47,794 nt of DNA from an uncultured bacterium. GTDB lineage: Bacteria > Pseudomonadota > Gammaproteobacteria > Burkholderiales > Burkholderiaceae_E. The notes below the pieces were generated by a model. It had not been told where the DNA came from and searched no databases. It saw only the letters and a program-made list of their open reading frames with translations. The position numbers and the translations under genes are program-made. Every line of letters starts with the position of its first letter. Positions within the stretch are counted from its first letter, which is position 1. Where the stretch lies: assembly GCA_903907905.1 (NCBI GenBank), contig CAIVPX010000016.1, forward strand, positions 1 to 47,794, read 5' to 3'. Shown one piece after another: positions 26,222 through 34,025 of this stretch.

Positions 26222-26248
26222 GGGATGCTCCTGAAGAATGGGGAGGGT

Positions 26249-26272
26249 TGATCGATGAAGGGTGGTCGATCA
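26249..26272 (-). other. Intercistronic hairpin between ivd and atoB
   Basis: TGATCGA (26249-26255) pairs with TCGATCA (26266-26272) over a 10-base loop in the 56-base spacer. There is no U-run after it. Confidence 0.4.
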
Positions 26273-26277
26273 GGAAC

Positions 26278-27465
26278 TCAGCGGGTATCGGCAAACAGCT
26301 CGCGGCCAATCAGCATGCGGCGGATCTCGGAGGTGCCCGCGCCGATCTCGTAGAGCTTGGCATCGCGCCACAGGCGCCCCGTCGGATAGTCGTTGATGTA
26401 GCCATTACCGCCCAGGCACTGAATGGCTTCGCCGGCCATCCAGGTGGCCTTCTCGGCCGCATACAGAATGGCTGCGGCGGCGTCCTTGCGCAGGCTTCGT
26501 ACGTCGACCGAACCTGCCCGGGTGCGATCGCACTGGCGCCCCACCGCATACACATAGGCACGACAGGCCATCATCGTCGAATACATGTCGGCGAGCTTGC
26601 CCTGCATCAGCTGAAACTCGCCGATCGGCTGGCCGAACTGCTTGCGCTCATGCACGTAGGGAATCACCGCGTCCATGCAGGCCTGCATGATGCCCAGCGG
26701 CCCGCCCGAGAGGACCGCGCGCTCGAAGTCGAGCCCGCTCATGAGCACGCGCGCGCCGTTGCCCAGGCCGCCGATCACGTTGCCGGCGGGCACCTCGCAG
26801 TCGTTGAAGACCAGTTCGCCCGTGTGGCTGCCGCGCATGCCCATCTTGTCGAGCTTTTGTGCCACCGAGAAACCGGGAAAGCCCTTCTCGACCAGGAAGG
26901 CGGTGACGCCACGCGCACCGGCCTCGAGATCGTTCTTGGCGTAGATGATCAGCACATCGGCATCGGGGCCGTTGGTGATCCACATCTTGGTGCCGTTCAG
27001 GATCCAGCGATCGCCGCGAAATTCGGCGCGCAGCTTCATCGAGATGACATCCGACCCGGCATTGGGCTCGGACATGGCAAGCGCACCAATGTGCTCACCC
27101 GACACCAGTTTGGGCAGATAGCGCTCGCGCTGCTCGGCCGTGCCGTTGCGCAGGATCTGGTTGACGCACAGATTGGAGTGCGCCCCGTAGGACAGACCCA
27201 CGGCGGCGGATCCGCGCGAGATTTCTTCCATCGCGACGATATGGGCCAGGTAACCCATGTCGCTGCCGCCGTACTGCTCGGGCACGGTCATGCCGAGCAC
27301 GCCCAGTTCGCCAAACTTGCGCCAGAGGTCCATGGGGAACTGATCGCTGCGATCGATCTCGCCAGCCCTTGGCGTGATTTCGCGGGCAACAAAGCTGCGC
27401 AAGGAATCGCGCAACATCTCGACGTCGTCGCCGAGTTCGAACTGCAGTCCCGGAATATTCACCAT
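26278..27465 (-). CDS. ivd: Isovaleryl-CoA dehydrogenase
   Basis: A 395-residue FAD enzyme that converts isovaleryl-CoA to 3-methylcrotonyl-CoA, feeding LiuBD. The catalytic base appears to be Glu248 in [15 protein letters not shown], the shifted position characteristic of isovaleryl-CoA dehydrogenases. The usual Glu position near the C-terminus reads [12 protein letters not shown], with Gly instead. The [18 protein letters not shown] and MWITNG segments bind FAD. It starts at ATG 27465 behind an AGGAG site, after a spacer with two hairpins. Confidence 0.95.
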   Translation of the reverse strand: MVNIPGLQFELGDDVEMLRDSLRSFVAREITPRAGEIDRSDQFPMDLWRKFGELGVLGMTVPEQYGGSDMGYLAHIVAMEEISRGSAAVGLSYGAHSNLCVNQILRNGTAEQRERYLPKLVSGEHIGALAMSEPNAGSDVISMKLRAEFRGDRWILNGTKMWITNGPDADVLIIYAKNDLEAGARGVTAFLVEKGFPGFSVAQKLDKMGMRGSHTGELVFNDCEVPAGNVIGGLGNGARVLMSGLDFERAVLSGGPLGIMQACMDAVIPYVHERKQFGQPIGEFQLMQGKLADMYSTMMACRAYVYAVGRQCDRTRAGSVDVRSLRKDAAAAILYAAEKATWMAGEAIQCLGGNGYINDYPTGRLWRDAKLYEIGAGTSEIRRMLIGRELFADTR

Positions 27466-27480
27466 CGCCTTGATCTCCTG

Positions 27481-27494
27481 CCTGCCGCAGCAGG
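27481..27494 (-). other. Small hairpin just upstream of the ivd ribosome-binding site
   Basis: CCTGC and GCAGG (27481-27485 and 27490-27494) form a 5-bp stem with a 4-base loop. It lies directly before the AGGAG site of ivd, so it could affect translation. Confidence 0.35.
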
Positions 27495-27504
27495 CTCATG
27501 ACAG

Positions 27505-27528
27505 GCACAAGGCCGGCAAGCCTTGTGC
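27505..27528 (-). other. Intercistronic hairpin between the thioesterase gene and ivd
   Basis: GCACAAGGC (27505-27513) and GCCTTGTGC (27520-27528) form a perfect 9-bp stem with a 6-base loop in the 70-base spacer. It is the strongest hairpin inside the liu operon. No U-run follows. It may separate the lightly expressed liuR/thioesterase part from the catabolic genes. Confidence 0.5.
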
Positions 27529-27535
27529 GCATCGC

Positions 27536-28039
27536 TTAGCCCTTGACCTCGTCGCGCCCGATAATCGTCATTTCGGTGGCGGTCATGGTGGCCACCAGTT
27601 TTTCACTGCCATCGGCCGCGATGGCAATGGCCTTGCCCTCGGCCAGCGTAATGGTGCGACCGGCCTTGCGAACCCGGCCCGTCACCCGCAAGCGCACGCC
27701 CCGACCGGGCGAAAGAAGATTGACCTTGTACTCGATCGTGAGAATGCCCGCGTCGGCCGGCATGAGCGTGAGCGACGCAAAGCCGCAGGCCGAATCAAGC
27801 GCCGTACCGATAATGCCGGCATGCATGAAACCGTGCTGCTGGGTCAGCCTGGGGTCGAAGGCGAGCTCGATATCGACCTCCCCGGCAGCCACGCGGGTCA
27901 TGCGAGCGCCGATCAGGTTCATGGCGGGCTGGCGATCGAAGCTCGCCCGCACGCGCTCACCAAAGCCGGCGTCAGGCGCCCGGAAACCGGCCAGATCGGC
28001 CGAGGGCGGGGTCAAGGCAGACGAACGGGTACGGGGCAT
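27536..28039 (-). CDS. PaaI-type hotdog-fold thioesterase
   Basis: A 167-residue hotdog-fold acyl-CoA thioesterase of the PaaI/YdiI group. The HGFMHAGIIGTALDSACGFA segment (about residues 69-88) contains the His-Gly pair and the Asp of the active site. The N-terminal 35 residues are variable and probably outside the fold. It would hydrolyse stalled acyl-CoA esters and free CoA. It is the first structural gene after liuR, with a 15-base gap, and its product may prevent CoA trapping in leucine breakdown (inferred). Confidence 0.88.
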   Translation of the reverse strand: MPRTRSSALTPPSADLAGFRAPDAGFGERVRASFDRQPAMNLIGARMTRVAAGEVDIELAFDPRLTQQHGFMHAGIIGTALDSACGFASLTLMPADAGILTIEYKVNLLSPGRGVRLRVTGRVRKAGRTITLAEGKAIAIAADGSEKLVATMTATEMTIIGRDEVKG

Positions 28040-28054
28040 GACGGACAGACCAAT

Positions 28055-28507
28055 TCAGACTGAGGGGGCGGACGGGGCCCGCGGGCGGCGCACGCTTCGG
28101 CGGGACTCGGCGCCTTGCGCATCACGCAGGAGCGACCGCGCGCGCTGCTCGTGCGCCGCAATTTCTTCGAGGGTTTCGTTGAGATCTTGCAGCTGCAACT
28201 GTAGCGTGGCCTTGTGGCGACCGAGCACTTCGAGAAACCGCGTGAGCTGCGCGACCGTGTCGGCGGGCGATTCGTACATGTCGATGAGATCGCGAATCTC
28301 GGAGAGCGCAAGCCCCAGCCGCTTGCCACGAAGCGTGAGCTTGAGCCGCGTGCGATCGCGCGCCGAATAGGCTCGCTGGCGCGCGCCCGCGCCCACGCGA
28401 CGCGGGGCGATCAGCCCCTGATCCTCGTAGAAGCGGATGGTGCGCGGCGTAATGCCGAACTCGCGAGCGAGTTCCCCGATGCTGTACGAATGCATGCGCG
28501 GAATCAT
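28055..28507 (-). CDS. liuR: MerR-family regulator LiuR
   Basis: A 150-residue MerR regulator. The N-terminal winged helix (YSIGELAREFGITPRTIRFYED) is followed by a DRTRLKLTLRGKRLGLALSEI segment and a coiled-coil helix near residues 80-125, the dimerisation region. The tail is Arg/Pro-rich and lacks the Cys metal-binding ligands of metal-sensing MerR proteins. Placement at the head of isovalerate genes identifies LiuR, the regulator of branched-chain amino acid catabolism in many proteobacteria. The ATG at 28507 or the ATG at 28495 (MHSYS) may be used, and the latter fits better with a -10 element just upstream. Confidence 0.92.
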   Translation of the reverse strand: MIPRMHSYSIGELAREFGITPRTIRFYEDQGLIAPRRVGAGARQRAYSARDRTRLKLTLRGKRLGLALSEIRDLIDMYESPADTVAQLTRFLEVLGRHKATLQLQLQDLNETLEEIAAHEQRARSLLRDAQGAESRRSVRRPRAPSAPSV

Positions 28508-28508
28508 G

Positions 28509-28514
28509 CCGCGC
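28509..28514 (-). promoter_or_regulatory. Possible -10 element of the liuR promoter
   Basis: Read on the minus strand, TTGACG lies inside the palindrome and a CATGAT-like hexamer follows after about 18 bases, a long MerR-style spacer. The transcript would begin close to the ATG at 28495, which would be a nearly leaderless start and would exclude the earlier ATG. The exact -10 position is approximate. Confidence 0.4.
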
Positions 28515-28515
28515 G

Positions 28516-28533
28516 GTTGACGTTTACGTCAAC
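28516..28533. promoter_or_regulatory. 18-bp perfect palindrome, likely LiuR operator
   Basis: GTTGACGT and ACGTCAAC flank a TT centre, giving a perfect inverted repeat nine bases upstream of the first liuR ATG. Reading on the minus strand, the left arm contains a TTGACG hexamer that could be the -35 element, so the site overlaps the promoter as MerR operators do. From memory, LiuR operators are palindromes with ACGT cores like this one. Confidence 0.65.
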
Positions 28534-28662
28534 TGCGGATTCGCGCCCCACCCCAGCGCGCTCCGGCACGCCAGGCATGCCGACGGTCTTCGCGGCCACG
28601 GTAGCGGTTCAGACAGCGGTCGTGGCGATGATGACGGCGGCCTCGCCCGCCGCCTGCCCGAC

Positions 28663-29397
28663 TCAGTCGAAAACGCCGAGCTCGGACAACTTGCGCTCGA
28701 CCGCCTCCTCCCAGCCCCGGTTGGCAGCCGGGCTGGCCGGGCTCGGGTGCAACACCTGCTCGATTCGCGGACCGGCCAGCGTACCGCCCGCGAGCGCAGC
28801 GGCAATGCGTTCACGCGCGTAGGCGCCGATGCCGATCGCCCAGCGCGGCGACAGGGCCGCGATCGCCTGGCGCAGATGCAGATCGCAGGCGGCCTGCAGC
28901 GGCGCGAGTTCGGCGCGGGGCAGCTTGTCGGGGGTGAAATTGCGGCCGGAGGCCTCCAGAAACACCAGCGGGCAGTAATTGAGGACAAAGCACTCCTCAA
29001 AGAAGGTTTGCGCCGTGCCGAAGCGGCGCGCAGCCCAACCCCAGAGCCGCCGGCCACTCACCTCCGAACGCCGGCAGGCAAAGCCCTCGATCGGCCTGCG
29101 CGGGTGCGCACCCACGGGACTGGCAACCGCCGCCTCGATGCCCATCCAGTCGCGCACGGCCGCCACCTCGCCGAAGGGGATACCCGTCTGCATCATGCCG
29201 AATGGACCGGGGTTCATGCCGACGAAAACTACGCGACGCGGTGCGCCGGAAAAGCGCTCGATATAGCGCCGGTGCGGCTCGGCGGCGTAAACCAATGGGT
29301 TGTAGACATGCGCCACGGGCGCCCCAAAGTGCAGGCGCCCGACCGTATCGCTCAGTTCATGCGCTGCGCGCAGCAATTCGACAGCCGCCTGCTCCAT
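28663..29397 (-). CDS. Uracil-DNA glycosylase, SMUG1 type
   Basis: A 244-residue DNA repair enzyme that removes uracil (and possibly oxidised pyrimidines) from DNA. The family motif GMNPGPFGMMQTGIPFG lies near residues 60-76, and the second motif HPSPASPAAN near the C-terminus supplies the catalytic-loop histidine. Both match SMUG1 and separate it from Ung-type enzymes. The ATG at 29397 follows an AGGAGA site. The frame is open 27 codons further up but without family sequence. It lies on the same strand as liuR, 155 bases upstream of it, and is probably transcribed separately. Confidence 0.93.
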   Translation of the reverse strand: MEQAAVELLRAAHELSDTVGRLHFGAPVAHVYNPLVYAAEPHRRYIERFSGAPRRVVFVGMNPGPFGMMQTGIPFGEVAAVRDWMGIEAAVASPVGAHPRRPIEGFACRRSEVSGRRLWGWAARRFGTAQTFFEECFVLNYCPLVFLEASGRNFTPDKLPRAELAPLQAACDLHLRQAIAALSPRWAIGIGAYARERIAAALAGGTLAGPRIEQVLHPSPASPAANRGWEEAVERKLSELGVFD

Positions 29398-29540
29398 CCC
29401 GCATCTCTCCTTGACATGGCGGCCTTGATGATAGTCGAGCATGACTTGAGCGCGGGTCGCGCGCTGTGGTAGCGTCACCCCCGCTCGTCTGCGATGGCCC
29501 AGGGCATCAAGGCCCGCCCCCTTCTTCTTCAGGTCAGATC

Positions 29541-29882
29541 ATGAGATTTCCCGCTCGCCCGACTCTGCGCCCGGCCGTGCTCGCCACGCTGGCGTCGGCC
29601 CTCGCTCTGTCGGGGTGCTCGCTCTACTCGCGCTATGACGGGCCCGGCAACATGCAGGACTTCGCCGCCGCCCGCTACCAGTGCGTGCAGGAAACCAAGC
29701 GGCCTGTGTTCAGTGCCGAGGTCACCAAAACCGACGCGCTCAAGGCCATCGCTGGCATCCGGGCGACCGCCAAGGAGATTCCCAGCTGCTCGGCCTTCAA
29801 CAACTGCCTGGCCGCGCGCGGCTATTTCATGACCGACCAGGGGCGCTTCAGCGCCGAGGGCCTCTACGTGGAGTGCAATTGA
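29541..29882 (+). CDS. Small predicted lipoprotein, unknown function
   Basis: A 113-residue protein with an N-terminal signal: RPTLRPAVLATLASALALSGCS, in which LSGC is the lipobox and Cys27 would be the lipidated residue. The mature part is about 87 residues with four cysteines (QCVQE, SCSAF, NCLAA, VECN), possibly two disulfides. I do not recognise the family. The stop codon overlaps the start of the cupin gene in TGATG, so the two are cotranslated. Confidence 0.75.
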   Translation: MRFPARPTLRPAVLATLASALALSGCSLYSRYDGPGNMQDFAAARYQCVQETKRPVFSAEVTKTDALKAIAGIRATAKEIPSCSAFNNCLAARGYFMTDQGRFSAEGLYVECN

Positions 29883-30412
29883 TGAATTCGGTCACGCCTG
29901 CCCCCTCAAGCGATCTGATCCCCTATGCCAAGCCCCAACCCTGGGGCATGGTGGGCGACATGATGATCGGCGCAGCGCTGAGCGCGGACGAGCGGCTGTG
30001 GGCGCCGGTGGGCCAGGACAGCTGGTCGCGGCCGCTTCACCTGAACGTGTCGGCCGGCTACTACGTGCACCTGCTTCGGGTGCGGCGATCCGGCCTGCTG
30101 CAGCGCCACCGGCATAGCGGGCCGGTGCATGCCTGGGTCATCAAGGGGCGCTGGCGTTATTTGGAACACGACTGGGTCGCAGAGGCTGGCAGCTACGTCT
30201 TTGAGCCGCCTGGCGAGACCCACACGCTGACGGTGCCCGAGGGCTGCAGCGAAATGATCACCTTGTTTACCGTTCACGGCTCGCTCATGTATGTCGATCC
30301 GCAAGGGGCGGCCACGGGCTACGACGACGTGTTCACCCGCATCGAGAAATACCGCGACCACTTCGAGTCGGTGGGGCTGGGCGCCGACTTTGTGAAGCAG
30401 TTCATGCGCTGA
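29882..30412 (+). CDS. Cupin of the 2,4'-dihydroxyacetophenone dioxygenase-like family
   Basis: A 176-residue cupin. The metal-binding cupin motif 1 is visible as HRHSGPVHAWVIKGRW (His at about residues 77, 79 and 84), followed by VFEPPGETHTL (motif 2, with Glu and His) near residue 107. That arrangement fits a mononuclear iron site. Relatives include 2,4'-dihydroxyacetophenone dioxygenase, which cleaves an aryl ketone between the carbonyl and alpha carbons. Substrate and cleavage activity are not shown here. It starts inside the stop codon of the lipoprotein gene, an odd pairing of a periplasmic lipoprotein and a cytoplasmic enzyme. Confidence 0.82.
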   Translation: MNSVTPAPSSDLIPYAKPQPWGMVGDMMIGAALSADERLWAPVGQDSWSRPLHLNVSAGYYVHLLRVRRSGLLQRHRHSGPVHAWVIKGRWRYLEHDWVAEAGSYVFEPPGETHTLTVPEGCSEMITLFTVHGSLMYVDPQGAATGYDDVFTRIEKYRDHFESVGLGADFVKQFMR

Positions 30413-30425
30413 AGGGTCGGTCGAA

Positions 30426-31550
30426 TCAGACGCGCCGCCCCTGAGCGCGAAGATCAGCGCGCTCGCGCTGTACCCCCATCAGTAAACCCATGCCCAGACC
30501 CAGCGTCACCATGGCCGTGCCCCCGTAGGACATGAAGGGCAGGGGAACGCCGACCACGGGCAGCACGCCCGACACCATGCCGATATTCACGAAGGCATAG
30601 ACGAAAAACACCAGCGCGAGCGATCCGGCGAGCAGACGCTGAAAGGCAGTAGGCGCCTGCGCCGAAATGGCCAATGCGCGCAACACGATGAGGCAGTAAA
30701 GCAGGATCAGCAGCCCATTGCCCACCAGACCAAACTCCTCGGAGAAGACCGCGAGAATGAAATCGGTGGTGCGCTCGGGCACGAATTCGAGGCGGGTCTG
30801 GGTGCCCTCCATCCAGCCCTTGCCCCACACACCACCCGAGCCGATCGCAATGGTCGACTGGATGATGTGAAAGCCCTTGCCCAGGGGGTCGGAGGCGGGA
30901 TCGAGCAGGGTGAGCACGCGCTGGCGCTGGTAGTCGTGCATCACGCCCCAGAGCAGCGGGGCGCAGGCGAGGGTAGCCACCGCGAGCGAACCGATCAGCT
31001 TCCAACTCAGGCCCGCCAGAAAGATCACGAAACCCCCACTGGCCAGCACCAGTAAGGCCGTGCCCAGGTCGGGCTGGCGCGCAATGAGGCCCACGGGCAG
31101 AATCAGCAGCAAACCGGCGGCGACGAAATCGAACCAGTTGAGCCCCCCCTCGCGGCGCTGGAAGTACCAGGCGAGCATCAGTGGCAGGGCAATCTTCATC
31201 ACCTCGGAGGGCTGGATCCGCATGACCCCCAGGTTGAGCCAGCGGCGCGCGCCTTTGGCGACATCACCAAAGAGCGCCACCGCGATCAGCAAGGCGATAC
31301 CACCCAGAAACAGCGGCACGGCAACGCGCTGCAACCAGACCCGCGGCATCAGCGCGGCGCCCCACATCACCGCGAAGGCCAGTAACAAATTACGCAGGTG
31401 CGCCTCGAAGCGTCCGGGAAAATCGTGCGCCGCCGAATACATGGTGACCACGCTCAGCAAGGCAATGACACCCAGCAATCCGAGCAGTAGGGCATCGAAC
31501 ACCAGCACCCAGGGCCGAAGCCGGGCCAGCACGGCAGCGGGCGATTTCAC
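30426..31550 (-). CDS. rodA: Rod-shape peptidoglycan glycosyltransferase RodA
   Basis: A 374-residue SEDS-family inner-membrane protein with about ten hydrophobic segments. The family landmarks are KGARRWLNLG, RIQPSEVMKIALPLML, the RQPDLGTALL segment carrying the catalytic Asp, and the C-terminal VGVPLPFMSYGGT. It polymerises lipid II into glycan strands in the elongasome together with PBP2. It starts at GTG 31550, which overlaps the stop of mrdA as GTGA, so the two are translationally coupled. It is the last gene of the rod operon and converges with the cupin gene. Confidence 0.96.
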   Translation of the reverse strand: MKSPAAVLARLRPWVLVFDALLLGLLGVIALLSVVTMYSAAHDFPGRFEAHLRNLLLAFAVMWGAALMPRVWLQRVAVPLFLGGIALLIAVALFGDVAKGARRWLNLGVMRIQPSEVMKIALPLMLAWYFQRREGGLNWFDFVAAGLLLILPVGLIARQPDLGTALLVLASGGFVIFLAGLSWKLIGSLAVATLACAPLLWGVMHDYQRQRVLTLLDPASDPLGKGFHIIQSTIAIGSGGVWGKGWMEGTQTRLEFVPERTTDFILAVFSEEFGLVGNGLLILLYCLIVLRALAISAQAPTAFQRLLAGSLALVFFVYAFVNIGMVSGVLPVVGVPLPFMSYGGTAMVTLGLGMGLLMGVQRERADLRAQGRRV

Positions 31551-33493
31551 TGCCGGGTGTCCTCGCCCGGCGCAACCGCCTCGGGCTCGAGGCTTGCGGG
31601 CACGTCACGCAACTCCGACTCGTCGATGCCGGGCGGCAGGCGAAAGCCCGCCTTGTCGGCCGGCAGCTTGCCCGTGAGGTGAAGGTCGAGTATCGCTCGA
31701 GCAATCGGCGCCGCGGCCTGTGCGCCAAAGCCCCCATTCTCGACGATGACAGCCAGCGCGATCCGCGGCGCGCCGGCCGGTGCAAAAGCGGTGTAAAGGG
31801 AATGATCGCGGTTTCGTTCGGCGACCCGGCGCACATCGTATTTCTCGTTTTGCTTGATACCGATCACCTGCGCGGTGCCGGTCTTGCCCGCAACGGGGTA
31901 GTCGGCCCCGGCAAACACCACGCGGCTGGTACCGAAGCGATTGACATCGACCATGGCCTGGGTGACCAGCTTGAGGTGGGCGGGCTTGAGCGCAATCGGC
32001 TCGCCGGCCTCGGGCTGGACCGTCTCGGGCGACTCTCCCGGCACCTGCGCGCTACGCAGCAGCCGCGGCCGCATAGGCTGGCCGCCATTGGCTAGGGTCG
32101 CCTCGGCGTGGGCCAGCTGAAGCATGGTGAAGGCGTTGTAACCCTGGCCGATCCCGATGGAGGGCGTCTCGCCGGGAAACCACTTTTGCTTGAAGCGCCG
32201 CAGCTTCCACTCCGATGAGGGCAGCACCCCCGTGGCCTCGTGCTCGAGATCAATGCCGGTGCGCTGGCCAAAGCCCCAGGGCTTCATGAAGGCGTAGATG
32301 CGATCAACCCCCATGTCGTAGGCGAGCTTGTAGTAATAAGTATCACTCGAGACCACGATCGACTTGTGCAGGTCCACCGGGCCATGACCCTCGGGCCGCG
32401 AGTCGCGAAACCGGTGCTCACCCAGCTGAAAGTAGCCGGGATCGAAGATGGTGTCGCCCGGGCGTCTCATCCCGCTTTCGAGCGCGGCCAGCGCCATGAA
32501 GGGCTTGTAGGTCGACCCCGGCGGATAGGTGCCGCGCAACGCCCGGTTGAGCAAGGGCTTGTCGGGATCATCGTTGAGCGCCTGCCAGCTCTGGGGATCG
32601 ATACCATCGACAAACAGATTGGGGTCGAAGGACGGCTGCGACACGAAGGCCAGCACCTCGCCGGTCGAAGGCTCGATCGCCACCAGCGCACCGCGGCGAC
32701 CGTTGAAAAGTTGCTCGGCGAGCGCCTGCAGGCGAATGTCGATGGTGAGCGAGACGTTGGCGCCGCTCACCGGCGGATTGCGCGAGAGCGTGCGCATCAC
32801 CTTGCCGGCCGCCGAGACCTCGACCTCTTCATAGCCGGGCTTGCCGTGCAGCAGCCGCTCGTAAGACAGCTCGATACCGGCCTTACCGATGTGGGTCGAG
32901 CCCAGATAACGCGACAGCGTTCCCGCCTCATCGAGGCGCTTTCGATCGTCGGGAGAAATTCGGCCAATGTGGCCAATCACGTGCGCGGCCAGTTCACCGT
33001 GCGGGTAGCTGCGAAACAGGCGCGCTCGGATCTCGACGCCGGGCAGGCGATAGCGCTGGGCCGCAATCCGTGCCACCTCCTCATCGGTCAGGCGCGACTT
33101 GATCGGCAGAGGCTCGAGCCGGCGCGAGTCTTCGAGCAGACGACGAAAGCGCCGCACCTCGCGCGGCGCGATCTCGACCAGTCCAGCGAGTTCGGCCACC
33201 GTTTCCTCGATTCGGGAAAACCGCGAGGGCGCCAGTTCGAGCGTGTAGTAGGCGATGTTCTCGGCCAGCAGTACGCCGTTGCGGTCAAGGATCATGCCTC
33301 GCGTCGGGGCCACCGGGACCAGCGCGATCCGGTTGTCTTCGGCCTGCGCGCGGAAGTCGTCGTGACGCAGTATCTGCAGGTACGCGAGCCTCCCCCCCAG
33401 CACCACGCAAGCACCGACGACCAGCGCGGCGCACAGCAACAGCCTGCGGCGGATGCGGCTGAGCTCGGCGACGGCCTGGTCGATTTCGATCAT
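31547..33493 (-). CDS. mrdA: Penicillin-binding protein 2
   Basis: A 648-residue class B PBP anchored by one N-terminal transmembrane segment (about residues 17-36). The transpeptidase domain has the active-site STYK (Ser327, Lys330), the SSD motif shortly after (near residue 384), and KTGTAQ (about residue 540). It crosslinks elongation-specific peptidoglycan in the periplasm, as RodA's partner. The start at ATG 33493 matches family N-termini. An open run upstream overlaps mreD and was excluded. Confidence 0.96.
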   Translation of the reverse strand: MIEIDQAVAELSRIRRRLLLCAALVVGACVVLGGRLAYLQILRHDDFRAQAEDNRIALVPVAPTRGMILDRNGVLLAENIAYYTLELAPSRFSRIEETVAELAGLVEIAPREVRRFRRLLEDSRRLEPLPIKSRLTDEEVARIAAQRYRLPGVEIRARLFRSYPHGELAAHVIGHIGRISPDDRKRLDEAGTLSRYLGSTHIGKAGIELSYERLLHGKPGYEEVEVSAAGKVMRTLSRNPPVSGANVSLTIDIRLQALAEQLFNGRRGALVAIEPSTGEVLAFVSQPSFDPNLFVDGIDPQSWQALNDDPDKPLLNRALRGTYPPGSTYKPFMALAALESGMRRPGDTIFDPGYFQLGEHRFRDSRPEGHGPVDLHKSIVVSSDTYYYKLAYDMGVDRIYAFMKPWGFGQRTGIDLEHEATGVLPSSEWKLRRFKQKWFPGETPSIGIGQGYNAFTMLQLAHAEATLANGGQPMRPRLLRSAQVPGESPETVQPEAGEPIALKPAHLKLVTQAMVDVNRFGTSRVVFAGADYPVAGKTGTAQVIGIKQNEKYDVRRVAERNRDHSLYTAFAPAGAPRIALAVIVENGGFGAQAAAPIARAILDLHLTGKLPADKAGFRLPPGIDESELRDVPASLEPEAVAPGEDTRQ

Positions 33494-33506
33494 GGTCGGA
33501 TGCCAC

Positions 33507-34025
33507 TCAGAGGGGGCGAGTCTCGTCGCGCTCGATTGCACGTCGCTGGGGTGCCAGCAGCAACCATTCAGCCGGTGGCCAGAGCACCGCCGCGCTCACG
33601 CTCGATAGAAAGTAGCTCCACCCGGGAAAGTCGGCGCCCACCGCCATGCGAATGACCAAGGTACAGGTCTGAGCCAGCAAAAAAAGTGGGAACAGGTGCA
33701 GTATTCGCCCGCGCACGCCGAACCAGGGCAGGCGCCGGTGCAGGCTGATCGCGCCGTAAGACAGCAGGCTGTAGGCGAGCGCGTGCTCGCCCAGCAGCGC
33801 CGCCGAATGTACATCCATCAGCAGCCCGAAAGCGAAGGCCACACCAATGCCCACCAGATGGGGCTGGCGCAGGTTCCAGAACACCAGTACCAGCGCGACA
33901 AAGTCGGGGGCGAACGCCAGCCTGCCCCATGGAAAAAGGTTAAGCACGAAGGCCAGGGCCAGGCTGAACGCAATGAAGGCGCGGTTGGCCGGCAGCAGTA
34001 CGTATTCGCGGGGCGCGACCATCAC
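33507..34025 (-). CDS. mreD: Rod-shape protein MreD
   Basis: A 172-residue inner-membrane protein with five or six hydrophobic segments, including AFIAFSLALAFVLNLFPWG and FGLLMDVHSAALLGEHAL, which are typical of MreD. It links MreC and the elongation enzymes to MreB. The start may be GTG 34025, which overlaps the mreC stop, or the ATG at 34022. Both are consistent with tight coupling. It is followed by mrdA after 13 bases. Confidence 0.93.
   Translation of the reverse strand: MMVAPREYVLLPANRAFIAFSLALAFVLNLFPWGRLAFAPDFVALVLVFWNLRQPHLVGIGVAFAFGLLMDVHSAALLGEHALAYSLLSYGAISLHRRLPWFGVRGRILHLFPLFLLAQTCTLVIRMAVGADFPGWSYFLSSVSAAVLWPPAEWLLLAPQRRAIERDETRPL

Noticed and set aside
32240-33655. A 471-codon plus-strand frame opposite mrdA and mreD
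   Set aside because: It is antisense to PBP2, which has all three transpeptidase motifs.
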